Origin: JAWWAH01 sp033721415
Lineage (GTDB): Bacteria; Patescibacteriota; Minisyncoccia; Spechtbacterales; 2-12-FULL-38-22
DNA: 28,310 nucleotides
NCBI GenBank assembly: GCA_033721415.1
Contig: JAWWAH010000007.1
Coordinates: forward strand, 1 to 28,310
Direction of reading: 5' to 3'
The position numbers were made by a program, and so were the translations under genes. Below, in pieces: positions 21,930 to 28,310 of this stretch. Numbering within the stretch: the first letter of the stretch is position 1; every line of letters begins with the position of its first letter. Under the pieces are notes generated by a model that did no database searches, was not told the DNA's origin, and was given only the letters and a program-made list of their open reading frames with translations.

Positions 21930-23174
21930 TTATTCGTATCTTAATGCCTCTATTGGGCTTTTTTTAGCTGCTTGTTTCGCAGGATATATGCCAAAGATAA
22001 GTCCCACAATACTTGAAACAGTAAACCCTAAAACTGCCGCTCCAACTGGAAATACATAAGTCCACTCAGGGAAAAAATAGGTACTCACAACTAGATAAGC
22101 TAAAAATCCCATAAATCCTCCCATTATTATACCAACAACCCCCCCAGCAGCAGACAAAATCATCGATTCCACCAAAAACTGTCTGGATATATCCTTACTT
22201 GTAGCTCCCAAAGCTTTTCTAAGCCCTATTTCTTTTGTTCTCTCTACAACAGACACAAGCATAATGTTCATAACTCCAATACCGCCAACAACCAGAGCTA
22301 TTGCAACAACAGAAGATAAAAATATTGTAAGTGCTGTAAGTATGGTATTTATTTGTTCTATAATTGCTTCCTGAGTAACTACATAAAAATCATCATCATC
22401 GGGATCTGTGATGCCGTGTGAATTACGCAAAGTGCGCTCGATATCGGCTACTGCTCTATCTACAACTTTGGGACTTTTTACCACAACATCAATTTCGTGA
22501 TAATGATCAATTCCCAAAAGATATGTTTGAGCTGTTGTATATGGTATAAGCACTAGTTCGTCTATATTTAAAAATGAAACAGTACCTTTTTGGGGTAGAA
22601 CGCCAACAACTCTCATTTTTCTATCTTTAACCCGGATATATTGACCAAGGGCTTCAGAATTCCCGAATAGTTCTTCTTTAACTTTACTGCCAATTACAGC
22701 TACATTTGCATTTTGGCGAATATCGGTTTCGTCATACACTGTTCCCTGTTCGGGATAAATATTCAGTGTCTTTACAAAGAAGTCCGCCGATCCTCCATAA
22801 ATTGTAGGTGTGTACGTTTCCCCCTCGTAAGATACGCTTCCTGAAACTATAACTATAGGATAAACCTCAACTAAATCTGGCACATTACCCTTTTTCTTGA
22901 GCTCTTCTATATCGTCGTTTGTAAGAGAATCAGCAAACAATGTGTTGCCTATATCAGATGGACCTGTGGGTTCTTGCCCTGGTGCTATTACTATTGTTTC
23001 AGCACCAAAACCACCCAACTCATTTAATATAAGGCCTCTTGCACCTTCACCAATAGATACCATCATTATTATTGAAGCAATAGCAATCAAAATACCAAGC
23101 ACAGTCAAAGCAGAGCGCGATTTGTGGATTTTTAAAGCATCTACAGCCGATCTAATTGTATGTTTTAATTTCAT
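21930..23174 (-). CDS. MacB/FtsX-family ABC permease (copy 2)
   Basis: This 414-residue permease has one N-terminal helix (about 20-42), a large outside MacB-type domain (about 45-265) and three C-terminal helices (about 285-405), the standard topology of lone-standing FtsX/MacB permeases. It pairs with the ATPase at 24427. Family signatures include SRSALTVLGILIAIASIIMM and ERTKEIGLRKALGA. It is a tandem paralog of the gene at 23178-24422 and lies only three bases from it. The last 134 bases are nearly identical between the two while the rest has diverged. The two may form a heterodimer. Confidence 0.93.
   Translation of the reverse strand: MKLKHTIRSAVDALKIHKSRSALTVLGILIAIASIIMMVSIGEGARGLILNELGGFGAETIVIAPGQEPTGPSDIGNTLFADSLTNDDIEELKKKGNVPDLVEVYPIVIVSGSVSYEGETYTPTIYGGSADFFVKTLNIYPEQGTVYDETDIRQNANVAVIGSKVKEELFGNSEALGQYIRVKDRKMRVVGVLPQKGTVSFLNIDELVLIPYTTAQTYLLGIDHYHEIDVVVKSPKVVDRAVADIERTLRNSHGITDPDDDDFYVVTQEAIIEQINTILTALTIFLSSVVAIALVVGGIGVMNIMLVSVVERTKEIGLRKALGATSKDISRQFLVESMILSAAGGVVGIIMGGFMGFLAYLVVSTYFFPEWTYVFPVGAAVLGFTVSSIVGLIFGIYPAKQAAKKSPIEALRYE
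21931..22064 (-). repeat. 134-bp near-identical repeat, copy 1
   Basis: This is the 3' end of permease copy 2. It matches 23179-23312 with one base different. It encodes the last helix and the tail PAKQAAKKSPIEALRYE. Confidence 0.9.
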
Positions 23175-23177
23175 CTT

Positions 23178-24422
23178 TTATTCGTATCTTAATGCCTCTA
23201 TTGGGCTTTTTTTAGCTGCTTGTTTCGCAGGATATATGCCAAAGATAAGTCCTACAATACTTGAAACAGTAAACCCTAAAACTGCCGCTCCAACTGGAAA
23301 TACATAAGTCCAACCCGGTAAAAAATAATTGCTAACAATTAAAAATACCAAAAATGAAAAAGTAGACCCCAAAATTATACCTATTAAACCACCTGATGCT
23401 GCCAACAAAATAGATTCTATCAAAAACTGTCTGGATATATCTTTATTTGTAGCTCCTAAAGATTTTCTAAGCCCTATTTCTTTTGTTCGCTCTGCAACAG
23501 AGACAAGCATGATGTTCATAACCCCAACACCACCAACCACCAGAGCAATTGCAGCAATTGAGGAAACCAACACAGTTAGTGCTCCTAAAATTGTGCTTAC
23601 TTGTTCAACAATACCCTGTTGAGTTTCTACGTAAAAATCATCGTCGTCGGGATCGGTAATACCATGTGAAATCCTCATTGTCCGCTCTATATCAACAACG
23701 GCTCTATCTACGTGTTTGGGGTCAGATATTTTTATAATTAATTGATTATAGTAATCTCTACCACTCAGATAAGTTTGAGCGGTAGTGTGTGGCACAATAG
23801 CTAAACTATCTACATTTAAAACTGCAACTTGTCCCTTTGGAGGCAAAACACCAATAACTCTCATTTTTCTTTGATTAACTTTAACAAATTCTCCAACGGC
23901 ACTTGAATCTGCAAATAATTCCTCTCTAACTCTATCACCAATAACAACTACATCTGCGTTTTGTTGTATTTCATCTTCTCCAAAGGCATAACCTTCAACA
24001 GGATACACATCAAAAGCAGCTGCAATAAATTCTGCATCTCCCCCCATAATAGTTGGTTGAAAAGTTTCACCTTCATAAGACATGCTACCTGCAACGATTA
24101 CAGCAGGCATAATGTCCAAAAGATCAGGTACATTACCTTTTTGCTTTAAAGCCTCTACATCGCGCTCTTTAATGGAATCAGCAAATAGGGTGTTGCTAAA
24201 ATCCGCAGGACCCGTAGGTTCTTGCCCAGGACGAACCACTATTGTCTCAGCCCCCAATCCGCCAAGTTCTCCAACAATTAATCCTTCTGCGCCACCACCC
24301 AACGAAACCATCATTATAATAGCTGCAATACCAATTAAAATGCCCAGCACAGTTAAGGCCGAGCGAGACTTGTGAACTTTGAGGCCTCCAGTCGCACTTC
24401 GTATTGTATGTTTTATTTTCAT
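23178..24422 (-). CDS. MacB/FtsX-family ABC permease (copy 1)
   Basis: This 414-residue permease has the same plan as its neighbour: N-terminal helix with SRSALTVLGILIGIAAIIMM, outside domain, then three C-terminal helices with ERTKEIGLRKSLGA. It lies four bases after the ATPase stop, so ATPase, copy 1 and copy 2 are translated in sequence. In MacAB-type systems a permease homodimer moves peptides, toxins or antibiotics outward, helped by the periplasmic adaptor. Two different permeases suggest a heterodimer or a switchable substrate range. Without an outer-membrane channel in the window, the outer partner, if any, is unknown. Confidence 0.93.
   Translation of the reverse strand: MKIKHTIRSATGGLKVHKSRSALTVLGILIGIAAIIMMVSLGGGAEGLIVGELGGLGAETIVVRPGQEPTGPADFSNTLFADSIKERDVEALKQKGNVPDLLDIMPAVIVAGSMSYEGETFQPTIMGGDAEFIAAAFDVYPVEGYAFGEDEIQQNADVVVIGDRVREELFADSSAVGEFVKVNQRKMRVIGVLPPKGQVAVLNVDSLAIVPHTTAQTYLSGRDYYNQLIIKISDPKHVDRAVVDIERTMRISHGITDPDDDDFYVETQQGIVEQVSTILGALTVLVSSIAAIALVVGGVGVMNIMLVSVAERTKEIGLRKSLGATNKDISRQFLIESILLAASGGLIGIILGSTFSFLVFLIVSNYFLPGWTYVFPVGAAVLGFTVSSIVGLIFGIYPAKQAAKKSPIEALRYE
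23179..23312 (-). repeat. 134-bp near-identical repeat, copy 2
   Basis: This is the 3' end of permease copy 1, matching 21931-22064 with a single C/T difference. The surrounding coding sequence is clearly more diverged, so this segment has been homogenised or duplicated recently. Confidence 0.9.
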
Positions 24423-24426
24423 TCCG

Positions 24427-25149
24427 TTATTTCTTAAAGTGTCCGTCTTTTATTGAATTTCTATTTTTAACTTTAAAATCTTTTGCAAGTTCACCATCAA
24501 AAAGCTCTAGTATTCTTTCAGAATATTGAGCCGTATATGTCTCATGAGTAATTAGTATCACAGTATGCCCCATGTCTTCGTTCAAACTTTGCAATACACT
24601 CATAACCGCTTCGCCACTTTTTGAATCAAGGTTACCCGTTGGTTCGTCAGCAAAAATAACTTCTGGTTCATTTACTAGTGCGCGAGCCATAGCTACCCTT
24701 TGTTTCTCACCTCCAGATAATTTAAAAGCTAAATGGTCAAGGCGATGGCCCATTTCAACAGCTTCAAGAGCTGCTTTTGCTCTTTCGTTCCATTCTTTCT
24801 CGGGCACATCAGAGTACATTAATGGAAGTTTTACATTTTCGATAGTACTTAATCGAGGCAACAAGTTGAATGTTTGAAATACAAAGCCCATTTTTTTATT
24901 TCGTAAATGAGCTCTCTCGTCTTCTGAATATTCTGTAAACTTCTTGCCATCAAACTTATACGTACCCGATGTATGCGTATCCAAAAAACCTAGCATGTGC
25001 AGCAAGGTAGACTTACCAGAGCCAGAAGGACCCATAACCGCTACAAATTCACCTTTTTCAATATCAAAAGAAACACCCCTAAGGGCGCGAGTTTCAACCT
25101 CACCTGTTTTATATATTTTTTCCAAATCACGCACCTCTATTAAAGCCAT
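24427..25149 (-). CDS. MacB/LolD-type ABC transporter ATPase
   Basis: A 240-residue ATPase with Walker A GPSGSGKST (40-48), Q-loop Q92, signature LSGGEKQ (144-150), Walker B VIFADEP (164-170) and switch H202. The pattern GFLDTHTSGTYKFDGK and FQTFNLLPRLSTIENV is typical of ATPases that serve FtsX-like permeases. The C-terminal tail after about 225 is short and basic. It starts at ATG 25149, without a strong ribosome-binding site, after the adaptor gene, and energises the two permeases that follow. Confidence 0.96.
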   Translation of the reverse strand: MALIEVRDLEKIYKTGEVETRALRGVSFDIEKGEFVAVMGPSGSGKSTLLHMLGFLDTHTSGTYKFDGKKFTEYSEDERAHLRNKKMGFVFQTFNLLPRLSTIENVKLPLMYSDVPEKEWNERAKAALEAVEMGHRLDHLAFKLSGGEKQRVAMARALVNEPEVIFADEPTGNLDSKSGEAVMSVLQSLNEDMGHTVILITHETYTAQYSERILELFDGELAKDFKVKNRNSIKDGHFKK

Positions 25150-25163
25150 AAAGATTTATTATT

Positions 25164-25197
25164 AATAATATTGCCATCTATACACGGCAATATTATT
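25164..25197 (-). promoter_or_regulatory. Intercistronic hairpin between adaptor and ATPase genes
   Basis: A perfect 12-bp stem AATAATATTGCC/GGCAATATTATT (25164-25175 and 25186-25197) with a 10-base loop. In the minus-strand RNA a T-poor AT tract follows. It may attenuate transcription or stabilise mRNA ends so that adaptor and transporter are made in different amounts. Confidence 0.6.
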
Positions 25198-25214
25198 CAA
25201 ATGAGTTACAACAA

Positions 25215-26753
25215 TTATTCATTGATGACTGTTATAACTCTGTCTCCCTCGTTTAATCCTGATTTAATTTCTATGTTTCCTTCAGTACCCCTAAGACCGA
25301 CTTCAACGGGTATCTCAACTACATTTTCTCCTTCAAGTATTCGTACATTTCTAGTTGCTCCCCTGTTTATAACAGCTCTTTGCGGTATGTATAGAACGTT
25401 CTCGGCTACTCTTGTCTGAATATCTATATTAGCAGTCATACCAGATTTTATTCTTGGATCTTCTTCTATAAATTGAAGTGTTGTTTTATATGTTGCGACT
25501 CCTTCAATGATTTTTTCTGCTGGATTTATTTCAACAACTTGAGCTAGAAAAACCTCATCATTGCCGTAAGCATCTAATGTTACTCGCGCATTATTTTCTA
25601 AACTTACCTTTGCTATATCTGCTTCAGGGATGTTAGCCTCTATATCAAATTCTGAATCCGATATTAACGATATGGCTTTAGTATTGATACCTACTATCTC
25701 TCCTCTTTTTATATTCACATCAGTGACAATACCTGATATAGGAGAACTCAAAAGAGTTTTATCTATTTTAGTTAAAACATTTTGTATTTGAGCAGAAGAT
25801 AATCTAACTTGTGCCTCCTGAGCATTAATTTGCTCTTGCGTGGCTCCTGCTTTCAAAATATTAAGCTGACTTTCTTCAACAGAAACTGTAGATTTTGCAG
25901 AATTATATGCTTTTTCAGCAGCTAAAAGCGAGCTAGTTGCAGCTGAAACATTAGTGCGAGCTGTTGAAACATCAGCTTTCCAGGTGTTCCCAGACGCACT
26001 GCTTATTGCTGCAGAATTAATTGCTAAAGCGACATCATCTAAAAATAACTTTACTGTAGACAAATTATTTTTAGCATTTGGCAGAGCGGTATTTATATCT
26101 GTGCTGGCCGTAAGCGCATCTACTTCTACCTTCCAGTCATTTAACATTGTCTCTATAGATTTTCGCTGAGCCTCAATTGAAAGCTCTAAAGCAATGTTGC
26201 TCATTGTAAAGGTTATTTGTGGATTATCGGTAGCGGGGCCACTTATAAACTGATCAACTTTATTTCTTACAGCATCATCACTTTTAACATATGCATCTTT
26301 AATTGCATCCACCAAAGAGGCTTTTGCGTCGTTTAAAGCACGTTTTGCATTTTCTATTTTTATTTCTTGTAGTCTGATCTCTTCAGGAGTAGCACCAGCT
26401 TTCAATTCTGCTAATTTTGCTTCTTGCGCTGCAAGGCTAGCTCTATACTGTGATAGTTGTGTTCTTAGCTCAGAGTCGTCTAATTTAAGTAATGCATCTC
26501 CCACTTCTACACGCTCTCCTTCTACCACATAAACATTTCTAACCCTACCACTCATTTCCATTGCTAATTCGATACTTTCAGCTGGATTAACTCGCCCTGT
26601 AACACTTACTTCTTCAGAGATATTACCTCTCTCAACCACAGCATACTCATACTTACTATCATTGCTGTTATTTCCTAAATAAAAATAAACTCCGCCCCCA
26701 ATAAGGGAGAGAGTAATCACGCTTATAAAAAGTTTGCTTTTAAATATATTCAT
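25215..26753 (-). CDS. MacA/HlyD-like periplasmic adaptor protein
   Basis: A 512-residue membrane-fusion protein. An N-terminal anchor (about 8-26) is followed by a lipoyl-like half (SGRVRNVYVVEGERVEVGDALLKLDD), a long Ala-rich helical hairpin (about 95-335), the second lipoyl half (LLSSPISGIVTDVNIKRGEIV), beta-barrel and membrane-proximal domains ending in GLNEGDRVITVINE. The hairpin is longer than in MacA of model bacteria and carries two similar segments (LKAGATPEEI and LKAGATQEQI) flanking it. It would link the MacB-like transporter to the cell surface. It starts at ATG 26753 and lies 30 bases after the small membrane gene at 26784. Confidence 0.92.
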   Translation of the reverse strand: MNIFKSKLFISVITLSLIGGGVYFYLGNNSNDSKYEYAVVERGNISEEVSVTGRVNPAESIELAMEMSGRVRNVYVVEGERVEVGDALLKLDDSELRTQLSQYRASLAAQEAKLAELKAGATPEEIRLQEIKIENAKRALNDAKASLVDAIKDAYVKSDDAVRNKVDQFISGPATDNPQITFTMSNIALELSIEAQRKSIETMLNDWKVEVDALTASTDINTALPNAKNNLSTVKLFLDDVALAINSAAISSASGNTWKADVSTARTNVSAATSSLLAAEKAYNSAKSTVSVEESQLNILKAGATQEQINAQEAQVRLSSAQIQNVLTKIDKTLLSSPISGIVTDVNIKRGEIVGINTKAISLISDSEFDIEANIPEADIAKVSLENNARVTLDAYGNDEVFLAQVVEINPAEKIIEGVATYKTTLQFIEEDPRIKSGMTANIDIQTRVAENVLYIPQRAVINRGATRNVRILEGENVVEIPVEVGLRGTEGNIEIKSGLNEGDRVITVINE

Positions 26754-26783
26754 ATACTTATATTATACCACATTGCCACATCA

Positions 26784-27167
26784 CTATTTTTTAGCAGGAA
26801 GCGTTAAGAATACTGGTGCATCTTTCTTTATTGTTTTACTATAAAGTTTCTTCATGAATGGAGTATATCTTAAAATAAAATCTCGACGACTTTTAGCTTT
26901 ATCTATTTTTGTACCATATTCTCTCTTTAATCTATTCATTTTTATATTCTTTACAGTGCGCGTAGAATTCTCCTTAATAACTTGTCCAGCCTCAGTCCAC
27001 ATCTTTGCAACCTCTCTGTTCATGAGATCTGCATAGTAACTTAAGCGCTTCCAGAGTACAAAATAAATAAGTCCTACTATGATTACTATTCCAAACCCAT
27101 AAACAAAAGGTTTTATCTCCGCTGTTGTTATATTAACTCCAAATATAAAATTTATTATCCCAAGCAT
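26784..27167 (-). CDS. Small membrane protein of unknown function, 127 aa
   Basis: After the start at ATG 27167 the protein has one or two hydrophobic segments (about 3-15 and 22-40, ending VLWKRLSYYADL) and then a long, strongly basic helical region rich in Lys and Arg to the C-terminus. The frame extends to a TTG at 27239, but that would overlap the upstream gene and give an unlikely start. I do not recognise the family. Position at the head of the exporter operon suggests an accessory role. The basic tail would face the cytoplasm. Confidence 0.7.
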   Translation of the reverse strand: MLGIINFIFGVNITTAEIKPFVYGFGIVIIVGLIYFVLWKRLSYYADLMNREVAKMWTEAGQVIKENSTRTVKNIKMNRLKREYGTKIDKAKSRRDFILRYTPFMKKLYSKTIKKDAPVFLTLPAKK

Positions 27168-27178
27168 AGGTATACAAA

Positions 27179-27487
27179 TTAATTTACTTTCCTTTTTTGA
27201 AACCAAGCATCCTTCTTTACATATATTCTCTCCCACCAATATTTACCCTGCTTATAACCAAACCAAATCCCTCCTAAAATAAGGATAAACGAAAATATAT
27301 TATGGATATGAGCCCAAGTATCCCAGGTTAACCCAAGGCCATATTTCTCAATATTTTTATTCATTAATTTGATGTAAAACATTTCAAGTCCACCATGCAA
27401 AACAAGTTGTAGCAAAAATCCGAGAAACACAAACAAGGCCACATACACACGGTGCTTTACTTTAGTTTTAACTACTTCATCTTCCAT
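27179..27487 (-). CDS. Small two-TM protein of unknown function, 102 aa
   Basis: Two hydrophobic segments (about 12-32 and 60-78) flank a short loop containing a WDTWAHIHNIF pattern; the tail is basic with several Trp and Tyr residues (GKYWWERIYVKKDAWFQKRK). The His and Trp residues near the second helix resemble small membrane proteins that bind haem or quinone, but no family can be named. It starts at ATG 27487, is the first gene after the LexA-like terminator, and probably opens the exporter operon. The gap to the next gene is 11 bases. Confidence 0.72.
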   Translation of the reverse strand: MEDEVVKTKVKHRVYVALFVFLGFLLQLVLHGGLEMFYIKLMNKNIEKYGLGLTWDTWAHIHNIFSFILILGGIWFGYKQGKYWWERIYVKKDAWFQKRKVN

Positions 27488-27503
27488 ATATTTAGTATAA
27501 CAA

Positions 27504-27540
27504 AATAATAACTACTCAGCGATACTGAGTAGTTATTATT
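27504..27540 (-). terminator. Rho-independent terminator of the LexA-like gene
   Basis: A perfect 16-bp stem (27504-27519 with 27525-27540) and a CGATA loop lie 17 bases past the stop. A TTTTG run follows on the minus strand and TTTTTAG on the plus strand, so it is potentially bidirectional. Confidence 0.88.
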
Positions 27541-27557
27541 TTTAGTATATTTTAGAA

Positions 27558-28202
27558 TTAATCCTTAAAATACCAGTCCACTTTAGGACTTTTAATAACC
27601 TGTATTACCCTCCCATTGATTATAAACTTATCATCTGCATGTAAATATATCGGAGGGTAGTCTTGTGTAGATTCTGAAACTAAAATTATCTTATCCCCAT
27701 CTTTTGCAAAGCGTTTTATTGCAGCAACTTCATCAACTGCAACAACAACATAATCTCCATGTTTTGGGTCTTTAAAACTTGCATCTACAAGAACATAGTC
27801 GCCATCTTCTATACTTAATTTTTCCGATCCTACCTTGGCGCGATTCATAGAATTTCCCTGTGCTTTTATAGAAAAAATATCTTCCTGTTTTCGGAGCAAT
27901 TTGTTCGATACTTGTATAAAACCTTCAAACACTTCATCAGCAAGTGCGACAGGAACACCACAGCTAGCAAGGCCTAAAACTGGAATAGAAACAAGTCCAC
28001 TATCTTTTACTGGACCTGCTTCTACAGCCTTAATCGATTCTTCGTCTCTTAAAATTAAGCCCCTTTTCTCGAGTTGATTCAAATGGTGTTGTATCTTTTG
28101 AGGATGACTCACATCAATAACATCTCCCATTTCTCTAAGTGTCATCCCGCTAATATCTGTATTTTTTATCGCTTGAAGCAATTTTTCCTGAATAGAATGC
28201 AT
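27558..28202 (-). CDS. LexA/UmuD-like S24 autoprotease repressor
   Basis: A 214-residue protein with an N-terminal winged helix (about 1-55, including TLREMGDVIDVSHPQKIQHH and LNQLEKRGLI) and a C-terminal S24 peptidase domain (about 70-210). The predicted self-cleavage site is C81-G82 in LASCGVP; catalytic Ser is S118 in GNSMN and Lys is K163 in AAIKRF. LexA usually cleaves Ala-Gly; Cys-Gly is the UmuD form. The layout with a DNA-binding domain suggests an SOS-type repressor that cleaves itself when activated RecA is present. It starts at ATG 28202 with no clear Shine-Dalgarno. Confidence 0.92.
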   Translation of the reverse strand: MHSIQEKLLQAIKNTDISGMTLREMGDVIDVSHPQKIQHHLNQLEKRGLILRDEESIKAVEAGPVKDSGLVSIPVLGLASCGVPVALADEVFEGFIQVSNKLLRKQEDIFSIKAQGNSMNRAKVGSEKLSIEDGDYVLVDASFKDPKHGDYVVVAVDEVAAIKRFAKDGDKIILVSESTQDYPPIYLHADDKFIINGRVIQVIKSPKVDWYFKD

Positions 28203-28233
28203 TTTTGATCGTTTTTCTGTTTAATCCTCATTA

Positions 28234-28260
28234 ATTATATCATATCTTCAAGAGCGTCAA
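28234..28260 (-). promoter_or_regulatory. Promoter of the LexA-like gene with CTTGA repeats
   Basis: On the minus strand there is TTGACG (28255-28260), a 15-base spacer, and TATAAT (28234-28239). Three CTTGA half-sites on the same strand (about 28247-28252, 28273-28278 and 28282-28287) surround the -35 box and could be a repressor binding array. Confidence 0.55.
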
Positions 28261-28301
28261 CCGATCTAATATTTCAAGCATATCAAGATTTAGGGGATAA
28301 A

Positions 28302-28310
28302 ATGTGGAAA
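28302..28310 (+). CDS. Possible start of a divergent gene (clipped)
   Basis: ATG at 28302 follows AGGGGA by five bases and reads Met-Trp-Lys before the window ends. A divergent gene sharing the LexA-like control region would fit SOS targets, but three codons are too few to judge. Confidence 0.2.

Noticed and set aside
25164..25197. Transcription terminator inside the exporter operon
   Set aside because: No run of T follows the stem on the minus strand and downstream genes have no clear promoter, so an attenuator or processing hairpin is more likely.
27168..27239. TTG 27239 as the start of the small membrane protein
   Set aside because: It would overlap the preceding gene by about 60 bases; ATG 27167 fits the spacing of the operon.
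1..28310. UGA recoding, as in some CPR lineages
   Set aside because: All recognisable genes are full length under the standard code, with no in-frame UGA needed to complete a domain.
1..28310. CRISPR array, transposase, integrase, tRNA or rRNA
   Set aside because: I saw no regularly spaced repeats, no transposase or integrase motifs, and no cloverleaf or rRNA-like segment.

Overview
The window is AT-rich bacterial DNA read with the standard code. Genes are short and tightly packed, and most lie on the minus strand. Many lack a Shine-Dalgarno sequence and a few look leaderless. The gene mix (VKOR-thioredoxin fusion, CcdA-like protein, MacAB-type exporter, single-RRM protein, PspC, a large membrane anti-sigma protein, a LexA/UmuD-like autoprotease) suggests a Candidate Phyla Radiation (Patescibacteria) genome, probably Parcubacteria-like. 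That placement is inference from gene content: no rRNA, tRNA or ribosomal marker is present.

Layout. 1-4.5 kb: a clipped zinc-ribbon gene, a P2-type cation ATPase, and a CcdA/VKOR-thioredoxin operon for envelope thiol redox. 4.5-6.6 kb: a 56-residue protein resembling DUF3008, an unrecognised 139-residue protein, and a diaminopimelate decarboxylase-like enzyme. 6.7-12.1 kb: the most distinctive block. It holds a membrane-anchored copper nitrite reductase (NirK) fused to a C-terminal blue-copper domain, a divergent TrmB-family regulator, an orphan HAMP histidine kinase, and two paralogous proteins with a membrane segment at each end, one on each side. The second paralog is strikingly GC-rich and has a strong Shine-Dalgarno and a long structured leader. 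A repeated inverted motif (GACGAT-N3-ATCGTC and variants) occurs at both regulatory regions of the block.

12.2-17.5 kb: a TIMP-like anchored protein with PspC; an ECF sigma factor with its large membrane partner, each preceded by the same ECF-type promoter; overlapping msrA/msrB; an RRM protein whose leader can pair with its own start region; and a lipoprotein. 17.5-21.1 kb: a likely four-gene operon of response regulator, sensorless histidine kinase, Cys-less cupredoxin-like protein, and a fusion of an NqrB/RnfD-like membrane domain to a ferredoxin-reductase module. 21.2-27.5 kb: a likely operon of two small membrane proteins, a MacA-like adaptor, a MacB-like ATPase, two tandem permeases sharing an almost identical 134-bp 3' end, and a TauE/SafE permease. 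27.6-28.3 kb: a LexA/UmuD-like repressor.

Together the genes describe a cell surface equipped for nitrite and copper chemistry, disulfide formation, repair of oxidised methionine, and efflux, under several separate envelope-facing regulators. The strongest candidates for something undescribed are the NirK/TrmB/paralog block with its shared motif, the switch-like leader of the GC-rich paralog, and the two-component/cupredoxin/NqrB-reductase operon.
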